61,150 bases of DNA from an uncultured Lachnospiraceae bacterium (lineage in GTDB: Bacteria > Bacillota > Clostridia > Lachnospirales > Lachnospiraceae), in assembly GCA_948794795.1 (NCBI GenBank), contig CAQGLR010000021.1, forward strand, positions 1-61,150, written 5' to 3'. Positions within the stretch are counted from its first letter, which is position 1, and the number at the start of each line of letters is the position of its first letter. A program made the translations under genes and the position numbers. The notes below the pieces were generated by a model. The model saw nothing but the letters and a program-made list of their open reading frames with translations, was not told where the DNA came from and ran no database searches. Of this stretch, positions 35,076 to 43,373 are shown in pieces.

Positions 35076-35849
35076 CTATGCTCCAGATTTGTCCTGGCAA
35101 GGTTTATAACCAGACAAAATATCTAAAATATCTGTCTTGTATATATTATCTCCTAGCACATTGCCATCTGGTCCAATGGATATTGTATGTATATCTTCAG
35201 GATTTTCTATATAAGGATTTATTACATTTTCATTTGTATCAAAATAATCTTTTAAGTAAATAAGCGCATTGCCTTCTGGAAATATTACGTTGCCAGGAGA
35301 TGGTTCTATTCCCATTTTATTAAATTCTTTTATTATCTCCCTGGTCCTGTTATTATATGGATTTACAGCATCTTTACTTTTAATCCAGGCTGGATGGACT
35401 TTTACCATTATACCTTCTTTTTTTACTGTTAAAGCAAATTCTTTAACTATTTCTAATGGAATAGTTTCCTGGTGGAAGGCATCTGCTGACAATGCAATCT
35501 CACCTATACCACTTTTAGCCAGTTCCTTTACTGCAAAACGCATTTTATCCATATCCTTTGTAAAATAGCCATTTGTAATTAACTGTCTTTTCCCAATACC
35601 TGCTTTATATGCTGCTTCATGGATTTTACAAACCTGTTCCCAATATAATAATGGCTCTCCTCCAAATGTCATTAATGAGCTTATTTTGTATTTACTTGTT
35701 ATTTTCTGTACAATATCTGCTGCCACACTGCCATCTATAAATCTTCCATTTGCATTATGGCTGCCCTCAGAACAATGTTTACATTTCCCTGTACATGCAA
35801 GAGTCACCAGAAACTCTATCCTGTTTAAATTCTTTGTATATATATTCAT
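35076..35849 (-). CDS. Stand-alone radical SAM protein
   Basis: A 257-residue radical SAM enzyme with the cluster motif CTGKCKHC (Cys19, Cys23, Cys26) and the SAM-binding MTFGGEPLLY. ISLIGPDGNV-like ISIGPDGNVLGDNIY near the C-terminus is typical of SPASM-type or peptide-modifying members, but the only nearby C-terminal Cys is in KPCQDKSGA, so no full SPASM domain is present. No peptide precursor gene is evident beside it. It is monocistronic, between an R1 repeat upstream and its terminator. The substrate is unknown. Confidence 0.8.
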   Translation of the reverse strand: MNIYTKNLNRIEFLVTLACTGKCKHCSEGSHNANGRFIDGSVAADIVQKITSKYKISSLMTFGGEPLLYWEQVCKIHEAAYKAGIGKRQLITNGYFTKDMDKMRFAVKELAKSGIGEIALSADAFHQETIPLEIVKEFALTVKKEGIMVKVHPAWIKSKDAVNPYNNRTREIIKEFNKMGIEPSPGNVIFPEGNALIYLKDYFDTNENVINPYIENPEDIHTISIGPDGNVLGDNIYKTDILDILSGYKPCQDKSGA

Positions 35850-35894
35850 TCTTTAATCTCCCCATCTGGTCTAAACTGTACATCCTTTAAGCAC

Positions 35895-36199
35895 AATGTC
35901 ATTTAGTTAAACAAAACCCAATAAATAAATGGTTTATAGATGTTTGAAAATTAAAATTCTACAAAGATTATATTACTCTGGCAAATTCCAAATGTTTTAC
36001 CATAAAGCAGCTGTTTGGGGGCGCTGGTGTTTAAGCCCCGTATTTAATGTTTCTGTAAAACATTTGTTTTGCAGAAACATTGGGGCTTTATGCACCACTG
36101 CGCATCCCATCCAAGCGGAAGCGGCTGCTGTTGGTAAAATTTTGGAATTGCCAGAGATACATAACTTGTAAAATATCTAATTTTCAAATATTCATAACC
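35895..36199 (-). repeat. L linker plus R1 palindromic repeat, full copy
   Basis: AATGTCATTTAGTTAAACAA (35895) is the L linker. It leads into outer repeat ATGTTTGAAAATTAAAAT, inner repeat CTCTGGCAAATTCCAAATG, the interior pairs GGGGGCGCTGGTG and CACCACTGCGCATCCC, and the closing AAAATTTTGGAATTGCCAGA. It fills the gap between the radical SAM gene and ribF. Confidence 0.88.
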
Positions 36200-36225
36200 T
36201 TACCATTTACAGAATGGTTTCTTAG

Positions 36226-37149
36226 CTAAAGGACATGGCTTTTAAGCATCTCTGCTGCATGTTTTTTATCACGTTCCATCTGTGTCTTAAGCTGCCCTAT
36301 ATCTGGAAATTTCTTCTCAGGACGCAGGAACTCATGGAATTCCACAATTATATCACATCCATAAATATCTTCTTTAAAATCAAGTATACAAGTTTCTACA
36401 ACTGTCCTGTCGGAACCCACAGTAGGTTTTCTGCCAATATTAGTTACAGCAGGCAGACGCCTGCTGCCAAGTACCAGGGTAGTTGCATATACACCAGATG
36501 GAAGAAGCACTTTTCCCTCCCATGGGAAAATATTTGCTGTAGGCATATCAAGCTTCCGTCCAAGTGCGTTACCATGTACTACTGTACCCTCTATAAAATA
36601 TGTTCTTCCAAGCAGTTCATTAACGCGTTTTATATCCCCGTCTTCTATTTTTTTCCTTATAAGTGTACTGCTTATTATCCCGTCTTCTGATGAAAGCTTG
36701 TTAAAAACCTTGGTTTCATATCCAAACCTTGATGAAAATGCCTTAAGCATGCCTGCTGTGCCACGCCTGTCCTTTCCAAAGCGGAAATCCATGCCAACAC
36801 ATATAAATCTTGCATCCATTCTTTCTACAAGTATTTTTTCTATAAAATCTTCCGGTTCCATACTTTTTGTTTCATTATTAAAAGGAAATATTACAGCCCT
36901 TTTTATACCAAGGCTTTTAAGCACTGTTTGTTTTTCATTTTCAGAATATATAAACCTGCCCTGCACTGTTTGTTCCCTGCCAGGACTTACACTATTACTG
37001 ATATCAAATGTAAACACTGATGGAATAAGTTCTTTATGCCTAAGCACTTCATTTAACAAAAGCCTGTGCCCTAAATGTATGCCGTCAAATTTCCCTAATG
37101 ACACAGCACTGTTTTTTATTTCAAAATCTATTCCTCTAAGGATTTCCAT
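36226..37149 (-). CDS. ribF: Bifunctional riboflavin kinase / FAD synthetase
   Basis: RibF phosphorylates riboflavin to FMN and adenylates it to FAD. The N-terminal adenylyltransferase shows SLGKFDGIHLGHRLLL (HxGH-type) and IISSTLIRKKIEDG. The C-terminal flavokinase shows GTVVHGNALGRKLDMPTANI and GVYATTLVLG. The start is taken at 37149 by similarity; an ATG four codons earlier (37161) is also possible because GGAAAGGG stands between them and truB. It is the last gene of the rimP-to-ribF series. Confidence 0.94.
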   Translation of the reverse strand: MEILRGIDFEIKNSAVSLGKFDGIHLGHRLLLNEVLRHKELIPSVFTFDISNSVSPGREQTVQGRFIYSENEKQTVLKSLGIKRAVIFPFNNETKSMEPEDFIEKILVERMDARFICVGMDFRFGKDRRGTAGMLKAFSSRFGYETKVFNKLSSEDGIISSTLIRKKIEDGDIKRVNELLGRTYFIEGTVVHGNALGRKLDMPTANIFPWEGKVLLPSGVYATTLVLGSRRLPAVTNIGRKPTVGSDRTVVETCILDFKEDIYGCDIIVEFHEFLRPEKKFPDIGQLKTQMERDKKHAAEMLKSHVL

Positions 37150-37184
37150 GTTAATAACCATGCCCTTTCCATAACCATAGTAAT

Positions 37185-38087
37185 TCAGAACATTTTATTT
37201 ACTTTGTATTCCCCTGCTTCTCTTTTGTATATAGCTTTAAATACACCATTTTCATTATATACAAGTATATTTTCACCATCTGCTGGTTCTGGTGCTTCAC
37301 TATAAAACATATTTCCAGACAGTTTATTGCCATTTAAAAGGCTGCCTGCGAAACTGCTTTTTATCTGTACTTTTTTATATCCAGGAAACAATGCATCAAC
37401 TGGCATAAAGTATTCTTTAAGCTTTTCTGGATTATTGTCTGCCATATATTGTACTTCTTCCAGGGTAATGGTATCTTCTATTTTAAACACAGATACCCTT
37501 GTACGCACAAGGCTTGCCATTGCTGCTGCAGTACCAAGTGATATCCCTATATCATGGCAGAGTGTCCTTATATAAGTCCCTTTAGAACATGTGACATCCA
37601 GCGAAAATGTGCCATTATCCAGGTTAATATCTGGAACTTCTATAGATAATATATTTACCTGCCTTGGCTTCCTTTCTATAGTCTTTCCTTCCCTGGCAAG
37701 CTCATAAAGCTTCTTTCCATTTACTTTAAGCGCTGAGTACATCGGTGGTACTTGCATTATGTTTCCTTTAAATTTTTTCACACAGTTTATAATGCCATCT
37801 GCAGTAATGCCAGCAATACCACATTCCCTTATAATGCTGCCTGAAATATCTTGTGTATCAGTTTCTATGCCAAGCTGGCACACTGCATGGTAGGACTTGT
37901 CCTTGTCTGACAAAAGACCGCACACCTTGGTTGCTTTCCCACAGCATACTGGCAGGACGCCAGCAGCATCTGGGTCAAGTGTCCCTGTATGGCCAATCTT
38001 TTTCTGGTGAAGTATACCCCGTAGTTTTGCTACTACATCATGTGAAGTAAATCCTGGTTCTTTATAAATATTTATAATTCCATCCAT
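37185..38087 (-). CDS. truB: tRNA pseudouridine(55) synthase
   Basis: TruB makes pseudouridine 55 in the T-loop of tRNAs. DGIINIYKEPGFTSHDVVAK, KKIGHTGTLDPDAAGVLPVC (catalytic Asp in GTLDPDA), and the PUA-like C-terminus with VDALFPGY are family features. The start codon follows the nrnA stop by 6 bp and has no clear ribosome binding site, so translation is probably coupled to nrnA. Confidence 0.95.
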   Translation of the reverse strand: MDGIINIYKEPGFTSHDVVAKLRGILHQKKIGHTGTLDPDAAGVLPVCCGKATKVCGLLSDKDKSYHAVCQLGIETDTQDISGSIIRECGIAGITADGIINCVKKFKGNIMQVPPMYSALKVNGKKLYELAREGKTIERKPRQVNILSIEVPDINLDNGTFSLDVTCSKGTYIRTLCHDIGISLGTAAAMASLVRTRVSVFKIEDTITLEEVQYMADNNPEKLKEYFMPVDALFPGYKKVQIKSSFAGSLLNGNKLSGNMFYSEAPEPADGENILVYNENGVFKAIYKREAGEYKVNKMF

Positions 38088-38093
38088 AATATC

Positions 38094-39035
38094 TTATAAT
38101 TCTATATGTTCTGTTATATTGTTGACAACATCATGTACTGAACCACGCATTGTAAACCCTGCTGCTTTGATATGCCCGCCTCCGCCAAAATATGTTGCAA
38201 TTTTATTTACATTTACATATTTATTGGAACGCAGGCTTACTTTATATTCCTGCTCTCCTGTTTCGTATAATAGTATTGCAACTTCCACATCTTTTGTAAT
38301 CCTTAACTGCTCTATAATTCCTTCTACATCTTCTGGCTGTGCCCCATAAAATTCCATCATCCTTCTTGTTATAGTAGCAACGATACATTTGCCATCCATA
38401 AGCCTCATGCTTGTAAGCAGTGTCCTTCCAAGCAGCTGTGCCTGGGTATATGTCCTCTGGAAAAAGCACCTGTCAACATAATCCCAGAAAGGGATACCTT
38501 TTTCTATAAGGCTTCCTGCTATTTCCATTGTCTTTTTGGAAGTATTGGAATACCTGAATACACCAGAATCAAATATTATTCCTGTATACAAAGCTTCTGC
38601 TGTTTTTGTATCTATGTCATTATAATCCATCAGCCCATATAAAATTTCACATGTGGAACTTGCCTCTGGGTCTAGTATATTCTGTCCTGCATAGCCTTTA
38701 TTGCTTATATGGTGGTCAATGCAGACAGTTGCTTTTGCACTATGTAAAAGCTTCTCTGCTTCACCAAGCATATCAGCAGAACCACTGTCAAATGCTATAA
38801 ATAAATCAAACTGGCTGTCTGGCACTTCTGTTAAAACTATCTGCCCGTCTGGGTCAAGAAATGAAAATCTTTCTGGAACATTTTCAAGATAAACATTTAT
38901 ATTTTTCTCTGGATAAGAACCTTTAAGATAGTGGTATGCTGCTATACATGCACCAAGGCAGTCACCATCAGGCCTCTTATGTCCTGTAATAATAATATCC
39001 TGTGCATCTTTTACAATATTTTTTAACTCACTCAT
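38094..39035 (-). CDS. nrnA: DHH-family nanoRNase / pAp phosphatase
   Basis: NrnA degrades very short RNAs and dephosphorylates pAp. The DHH domain shows ITGHKRPDGDCLGACIA, FIAFDSGSADML, CIDHHISNKGYA and YTGIIFDSGVF; the DHHA1 domain ends with YFGGGGHIKAAGFTM. All metal-binding Asp/His motifs are intact. The ribosome binding site GGAGG precedes the ATG at 39035. It lies between rbfA and truB, its usual place in clostridia. Confidence 0.94.
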   Translation of the reverse strand: MSELKNIVKDAQDIIITGHKRPDGDCLGACIAAYHYLKGSYPEKNINVYLENVPERFSFLDPDGQIVLTEVPDSQFDLFIAFDSGSADMLGEAEKLLHSAKATVCIDHHISNKGYAGQNILDPEASSTCEILYGLMDYNDIDTKTAEALYTGIIFDSGVFRYSNTSKKTMEIAGSLIEKGIPFWDYVDRCFFQRTYTQAQLLGRTLLTSMRLMDGKCIVATITRRMMEFYGAQPEDVEGIIEQLRITKDVEVAILLYETGEQEYKVSLRSNKYVNVNKIATYFGGGGHIKAAGFTMRGSVHDVVNNITEHIEL

Positions 39036-39081
39036 TCTATTATACCTCCTGTTAATATACTATTTTTATTCCTTCTTCCTG

Positions 39082-39126
39082 CAAAAAACCATAATGGCGT
39101 AATGAACACACACATTACGCCATTAT
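39082..39126 (-). terminator. Hairpin terminator between rbfA and nrnA
   Basis: ATAATGGCGTAATG and CATTACGCCATTAT form a perfect 14-bp stem with an 8-base loop; on the minus strand GGTTTTTTG follows. It may only partly terminate, because nrnA-truB-ribF need transcription from somewhere and no strong promoter is evident in the gap. Confidence 0.75.
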
Positions 39127-39139
39127 AACTGGTTTATTA

Positions 39140-39514
39140 TCAGTCTTCCCTGTCCAGTCCTTCTTTTTTAACCAGTTCTTCTATTTTCTTTGACATATTT
39201 ACTCCATATTCTATCGAGTCGTCTATAATAAATGTCAGCTCTGGTGTATTGCGCAGGTTCAGTGACCTGGCAAGAAGTGAACGTATATGGGGGGCAGCGC
39301 TTTTAAGCCCTTCATGTGTTTTTTCTTTGTCTTCATCATTGCCTAAAACACTGACAAAAACTTTTGCAAATTTTAAATCTGGTGTAACCTCAACTGATAC
39401 TACTGATGTCATTGGGTGTATTCTTGGGTCTTTTATTTCTCTTGAAATTATATTGCTGATTTCACGCTGGACTTCACCATTCATACGTGAATATTTTATA
39501 CTGTTTTTTCTCAT
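39140..39514 (-). CDS. rbfA: Ribosome-binding factor A
   Basis: RbfA, 124 residues, helps mature the 30S subunit by acting on the 16S 5' end region. REISNIISREIKDPRIHPMT, SVVSVEVTPDLKFAKVFVSV and LARSLNLRNTPELTFIIDDS match the KH-type family pattern. The leader contains a GC-rich hairpin (39515-39543) that also appears before an unrelated membrane gene at 54441-54470. Confidence 0.95.
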   Translation of the reverse strand: MRKNSIKYSRMNGEVQREISNIISREIKDPRIHPMTSVVSVEVTPDLKFAKVFVSVLGNDEDKEKTHEGLKSAAPHIRSLLARSLNLRNTPELTFIIDDSIEYGVNMSKKIEELVKKEGLDRED

Positions 39515-39543
39515 AATAATCCCCCATGCCGCCTCTAGCGGCT
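39515..39543 (-). promoter_or_regulatory. Leader hairpin with embedded ribosome binding site (rbfA)
   Basis: On the minus strand AGCCGCTAGAGGCGGCATGG then GGGATTATT leads to the ATG. GCCGC and GCGGC can pair, leaving GGGGGA free. The block AGAGGCGGCATGGGGGATT is the same at 54441-54470. Confidence 0.45.
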
Positions 39544-39578
39544 CAAATAGTATAATAGATAAATCTGCTGTGAAACAT

Positions 39579-39619
39579 AATATATCTTAGGCAGTGTTTT
39601 TTGCTGCCTTAGATATATT
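39579..39619 (-). terminator. Strong hairpin between infB and rbfA
   Basis: AATATATCTTAGGCAG and CTGCCTTAGATATATT form a 16-bp stem with one mismatch and a loop of U/A. It may be a terminator or an mRNA processing/stability element inside the operon. On the minus strand the U-rich part is within the stem and loop. Confidence 0.5.
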
Positions 39620-39635
39620 TTCCACACTTTTAACC

Positions 39636-42600
39636 TCATGTACGTGGTACTTCTGCCATTATATATGCTTCTACCTGGTCTTCAACCTTAACATCATTAA
39701 ATCCATTAAATACAAGACCACATTCATATCCAGTTGCAACTTCTTTAACATCATCTTTAAACCTTTTAAGAGAAGCAAGCTCACCTTCAAATAAAAGTTC
39801 ACCTTCACGGAAAATCCTTGTCTTGCAGCCACGCACAATTTTCCCGTCCAGTACATATGAACCAGCTATTACACCTATGCCTGAAGCCTTAAATGTCTGG
39901 CGTACTTCAAGATGGCCTATTACTTTCTCTTCATACTCTGGGTCAAGCATGCCTTTCATAGCTGCTTCTATATCTTCAATCGCATTGTATATTACCCTGT
40001 AAAGACGTACATCTACTTTTTCTCTTTCTGAAATCTCTTTTGCTGTATTGTCTGGTCTTACATTAAATCCTATTATTATTGCATTGGAAGCACTTGCAAG
40101 TGATACATCAGATTCATTAATTGCACCTACTGCCCCATGTATAATACGTACAGCAACTTCCTCATTGCTAAGTTTAAGCAGGCTCTGTTTTACAGCCTCA
40201 ACTGAACCCTGTACATCCGCCTTTACAATAAGGTTAAGTTCCTTAATATTGCCTGCCTTTATCTGTGAGAACAGTCCATCAAGAGTAAGTTTTGACTTTG
40301 TATCATCAAGAAGTTTCTCCCTTCCCTGCTCAATATAAGTTTCTGCAATATTTCTTGCTTCTTTATCATTTTCAGTTGCCATAAATATCTCACCTGCATC
40401 TGGTACATCGTGCAGTCCAAGAATCTCTACAGGAGTAGATGGAAGGGCTTCTTTTACCCTCTGTCCTTTGTCATCCATCATTGCACGTATTTTTCCATAA
40501 GCAGAACCCACAGCAATATTATCACCTACATGAAGGGTACCTTTCTGTACAAGCACTGTTGCAACTGGCCCACGGCCTTTGTCAAGCTGTGCTTCTATAA
40601 CTACACCTCTCGCTTTGCGGTCTGGGTTTGCTTTTAGTTCAAGTACCTCTGCTGTCAGTATAATCATTTCAAGCAGGTTTTCGATACCTTCTTTGGTATG
40701 TGCAGATACAGGCACAAATATTGTATCACCGCCCCAGTCTTCTGCAACAAGCCCATATTCTACAAGTTCCTGTTTAACCCTCTCTACATTGGCACTTGGT
40801 TTATCAATTTTATTAACTGCTACTATAACCTCAACCCCTGCCGCTTTGGCATGGCTTATTGCTTCTACTGTCTGTGGCATTACACCATCATCAGCAGCAA
40901 CCACAAGAATAGCAATATCTGTAGACTGTGCACCACGCATACGCATTGAAGTAAATGCCTCATGTCCTGGTGTATCAAGGAATGTAATGCTGTTACCATT
41001 AATTTCTGTTACATAAGCACCAATATGCTGTGTAATTCCGCCAGCTTCACGTGATGTTACATGTGTTTCACGTATAGCATCAAGAAGTGAAGTTTTACCA
41101 TGGTCTACATGGCCCATAACACATACTACTGGAGGACGCTGTTTCATTAATGCTTCGTCTTCCTCATCTTCTTTAAGTATCTCTGCTATTAAGTCAACTT
41201 TTTCTTCCTGTTCAGCTATACAATTATACTCAAGGGCAATTTCTTCTGCTTCTTCAAATGTTATCTCATGGTTAAGGGTAACAACCTGGCCACGCATAAA
41301 TAAATTCTTAATAACTGTTGATGCCTGCACTTTCATTATATCTGAGAGTTCCTTTATAGTCATCTTCTCTGGAAGCACTATTGTCTTTATGCCATCTTCT
41401 GGCTCAGCAGGCTTTGCAACTGGTTCTGGCTTGATAAACGCACCCCTGCGGTCTGGGTCTTTCTTTTTGCGGTTTTTTGGCTGCATAAAGATATCATTCT
41501 CTAAATCTTCCCTGTCATGGCCTTTGCCATACTTTTGTTTAGCACTTCTTGAATCCTTATTAGCACGCTGCTGGCGTGACTGCTTTACCTCAGACTTCAT
41601 AGAATCCATTGGCACTGGTGAGCCGCCTCTGTTATCTCTTCCGCCTCCGCGGTTATCCCTGTTCCCGCCGCCACGGTTCTGGTTAAAACCTCTTCCATCC
41701 TTTGACTGGTTATTGCGGTTATCCCTGCCTCTGTTATCCCTGTTTCCACGGTTATCACCACGGCTGTCATTTCTGTTATTATCCCTGTCGTTCCTGTTGC
41801 TGTTCCTGTCATTCCTGTTATCCCTTGTACTACGCTCCTGTCCAGAGTTCCTGCGGTTATCTTTATTATTGCCCCCGCGTCCGTTACCCTGGTTCTGTCC
41901 TTTGTTATCCCTGTTGTCACGGTTATTATTGCCATTATTACGGTTGTTATTATTTTTATTATTATTTTGTCCGTTCTGGTTCATGTTATCCCTTTTCCCA
42001 TTTGCAGCTTCCTGCTTTGAATCATTTGAATTTTCCTTAGTTTCTTTTTCAATACCAGGCTTACCAGCCTTTACAGCTGTATCTGCTGTTTTCTGTCTTT
42101 CTTTTGCAGCATCTGCACCCTTGCTGTTTACATCCTTTTTATTTTCATTTGGATTTTCCTTAATATTTTCCTTAACACTGCTGTTATCTTTCTGCAGGTT
42201 TTCTTTTTGTAGTTCTTTTTTCTGCACTTCTTCTTTCTGTGGCCTTTCTTTTTGTACTGTTTCTTCTTTTACTGTTTGTACTGTTTCTTTCTTTATCTCT
42301 TCCTTTGATACAGGTTTTATAGCATTTTCTTCCTTAACATCCGCACTGCCTGTTGTAACTGTTTTTGGCTCTGCAGCTTCCGGCTCTAATGTATCTGGCA
42401 CCTTTTCTTCTTTATTCTTTTTATTAGTATTGGCTGGCTTTGGTTTGCGCTCCTGGTTTGATGTTTTGTTTTGCTTAACTGGCTTATTGTTTTTTGCATT
42501 TTCTTTTTTAGCTGCTTTTTGTGCAACTACTTTATTAAAATGCTTTAACAGAAAACCTATAGCATCATCTTCTATTACACTCTGGGCACTTTTTGCTTCA

Positions 42601-42701
42601 AAACCATTTTCCTGTAACAGTTTAACTACATCTTTACTTTTTATATCAGGAAGTTTTTCCTGCATACTTCTTGCAATATCATATATCCTCATTTTTGCCA
42701 T
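39636..42701 (-). CDS. infB: Translation initiation factor IF-2
   Basis: InfB is the GTPase that brings initiator tRNA to the 30S subunit. The 1021-residue protein has an IF2-N helix (RIYDIARSMQEKLPDIKSKD), a long Lys/Glu-rich segment (60-240), an Asn/Arg/Asp/Gly-rich segment (about 240-380), a second IF2-N (LPEKMTIKELSDIMKVQAST), the G domain (VMGHVDHGKTSLLDAI near 527, DTPGHEAF, NKID) and domains II-IV. The low-complexity N-terminal part is unusually long. The stop of ylxQ overlaps its AGGAGGT site. A large antisense open frame is a shadow of the biased composition. Confidence 0.95.
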   Translation of the reverse strand: MAKMRIYDIARSMQEKLPDIKSKDVVKLLQENGFEAKSAQSVIEDDAIGFLLKHFNKVVAQKAAKKENAKNNKPVKQNKTSNQERKPKPANTNKKNKEEKVPDTLEPEAAEPKTVTTGSADVKEENAIKPVSKEEIKKETVQTVKEETVQKERPQKEEVQKKELQKENLQKDNSSVKENIKENPNENKKDVNSKGADAAKERQKTADTAVKAGKPGIEKETKENSNDSKQEAANGKRDNMNQNGQNNNKNNNNRNNGNNNRDNRDNKGQNQGNGRGGNNKDNRRNSGQERSTRDNRNDRNSNRNDRDNNRNDSRGDNRGNRDNRGRDNRNNQSKDGRGFNQNRGGGNRDNRGGGRDNRGGSPVPMDSMKSEVKQSRQQRANKDSRSAKQKYGKGHDREDLENDIFMQPKNRKKKDPDRRGAFIKPEPVAKPAEPEDGIKTIVLPEKMTIKELSDIMKVQASTVIKNLFMRGQVVTLNHEITFEEAEEIALEYNCIAEQEEKVDLIAEILKEDEEDEALMKQRPPVVCVMGHVDHGKTSLLDAIRETHVTSREAGGITQHIGAYVTEINGNSITFLDTPGHEAFTSMRMRGAQSTDIAILVVAADDGVMPQTVEAISHAKAAGVEVIVAVNKIDKPSANVERVKQELVEYGLVAEDWGGDTIFVPVSAHTKEGIENLLEMIILTAEVLELKANPDRKARGVVIEAQLDKGRGPVATVLVQKGTLHVGDNIAVGSAYGKIRAMMDDKGQRVKEALPSTPVEILGLHDVPDAGEIFMATENDKEARNIAETYIEQGREKLLDDTKSKLTLDGLFSQIKAGNIKELNLIVKADVQGSVEAVKQSLLKLSNEEVAVRIIHGAVGAINESDVSLASASNAIIIGFNVRPDNTAKEISEREKVDVRLYRVIYNAIEDIEAAMKGMLDPEYEEKVIGHLEVRQTFKASGIGVIAGSYVLDGKIVRGCKTRIFREGELLFEGELASLKRFKDDVKEVATGYECGLVFNGFNDVKVEDQVEAYIMAEVPRT

Positions 42702-42717
42702 ACGTTCCCATGACCTC

Positions 42718-43020
42718 CTAGTCCATTTTCTTCATAACTGCTTGTGCAAGGCCTTCATCAGTAATTGCCAGGGATGCACGGAACTCTTTGCCTATACAGT
42801 GTCCAAGTTCATCTTTTATTCCATGAATCCTTACCGGTATTTTGTAATACTCGCACATATTTTTAAATTTCTTCTTTGTATTGTCCGAAGCATCCTCTGC
42901 CACAATGACAAGAGCAGCTCCTCCTGATTTCACAGCGTTTTCTGTCATAAACTCACCGCTTGCTACTTTCCCCGCCTTCTTTGCTATGCTTAGCATATGA
43001 AGGACGTTATTATTTTTCAC
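42718..43020 (-). CDS. YlxQ-like L7Ae-family RNA-binding protein
   Basis: A 100-residue protein of the ribosomal L7Ae/L30e family found between ylxR and infB in Firmicutes. LHMLSIAKKAGKVASGEF, AALVIVAEDASDNTKKKF and YKIPVRIHGIKDELG are family blocks for kink-turn RNA binding. The start is a GTG at 43020 that overlaps the end of ylxR; GGAG lies 10 bases upstream. Confidence 0.9.
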   Translation of the reverse strand: MKNNNVLHMLSIAKKAGKVASGEFMTENAVKSGGAALVIVAEDASDNTKKKFKNMCEYYKIPVRIHGIKDELGHCIGKEFRASLAITDEGLAQAVMKKMD

Positions 43021-43300
43021 TGCCCATCATCTCCTTTTCAAGCTCCTTGTACACTTCTGCAGGAATAGTGACTTTAAGGGAACGTTCCAATGATTTGCGC
43101 TTTTCTGCTATTTTTAAACATTCCACTGAATTACATATATATGCTCCTCTGCCATTTTTCTTTCCTGTAAAATCAATTTCAATTAAATCCTCTGGAGTTT
43201 TTATAACCCTTATAAGCTCTTTCTTATCTTTGCGCTCCCCACATCCAGTACACTGGCGCATAGGGACTTTCCTGGTACGCATAGTGTTCTTAGCTCCCAT
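43010..43300 (-). CDS. ylxR: YlxR-family RNA-binding protein
   Basis: YlxR (PF04296), 96 residues. PMRQCTGCGERKDKKELIRV and GRGAYICNSVECLKIAEKRK carry the family Cys and Gly-Arg motifs. It is thought to bind RNA or nucleoid-associated targets; in some bacteria it binds RNase P RNA. It starts after an AAGGAGG site, 73 bp after nusA, and overlaps the ylxQ start by 11 bp. Confidence 0.92.
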   Translation of the reverse strand: MGAKNTMRTRKVPMRQCTGCGERKDKKELIRVIKTPEDLIEIDFTGKKNGRGAYICNSVECLKIAEKRKSLERSLKVTIPAEVYKELEKEMMGSEK

Positions 43301-43373
43301 ACAGACACCTCCTTCTTACAATTATGTTTATTAATGCAATGCCATAGTGGACAGGTCCTGGATATATTCCTGG

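Noticed and set aside
41389..42927. A 512-codon plus-strand open frame antisense to infB
   Set aside because: It is rich in Ser, Leu and Phe and is created by the biased composition of the infB N-terminal region. IF-2 on the other strand is certain, and no ribosome binding site precedes the frame.
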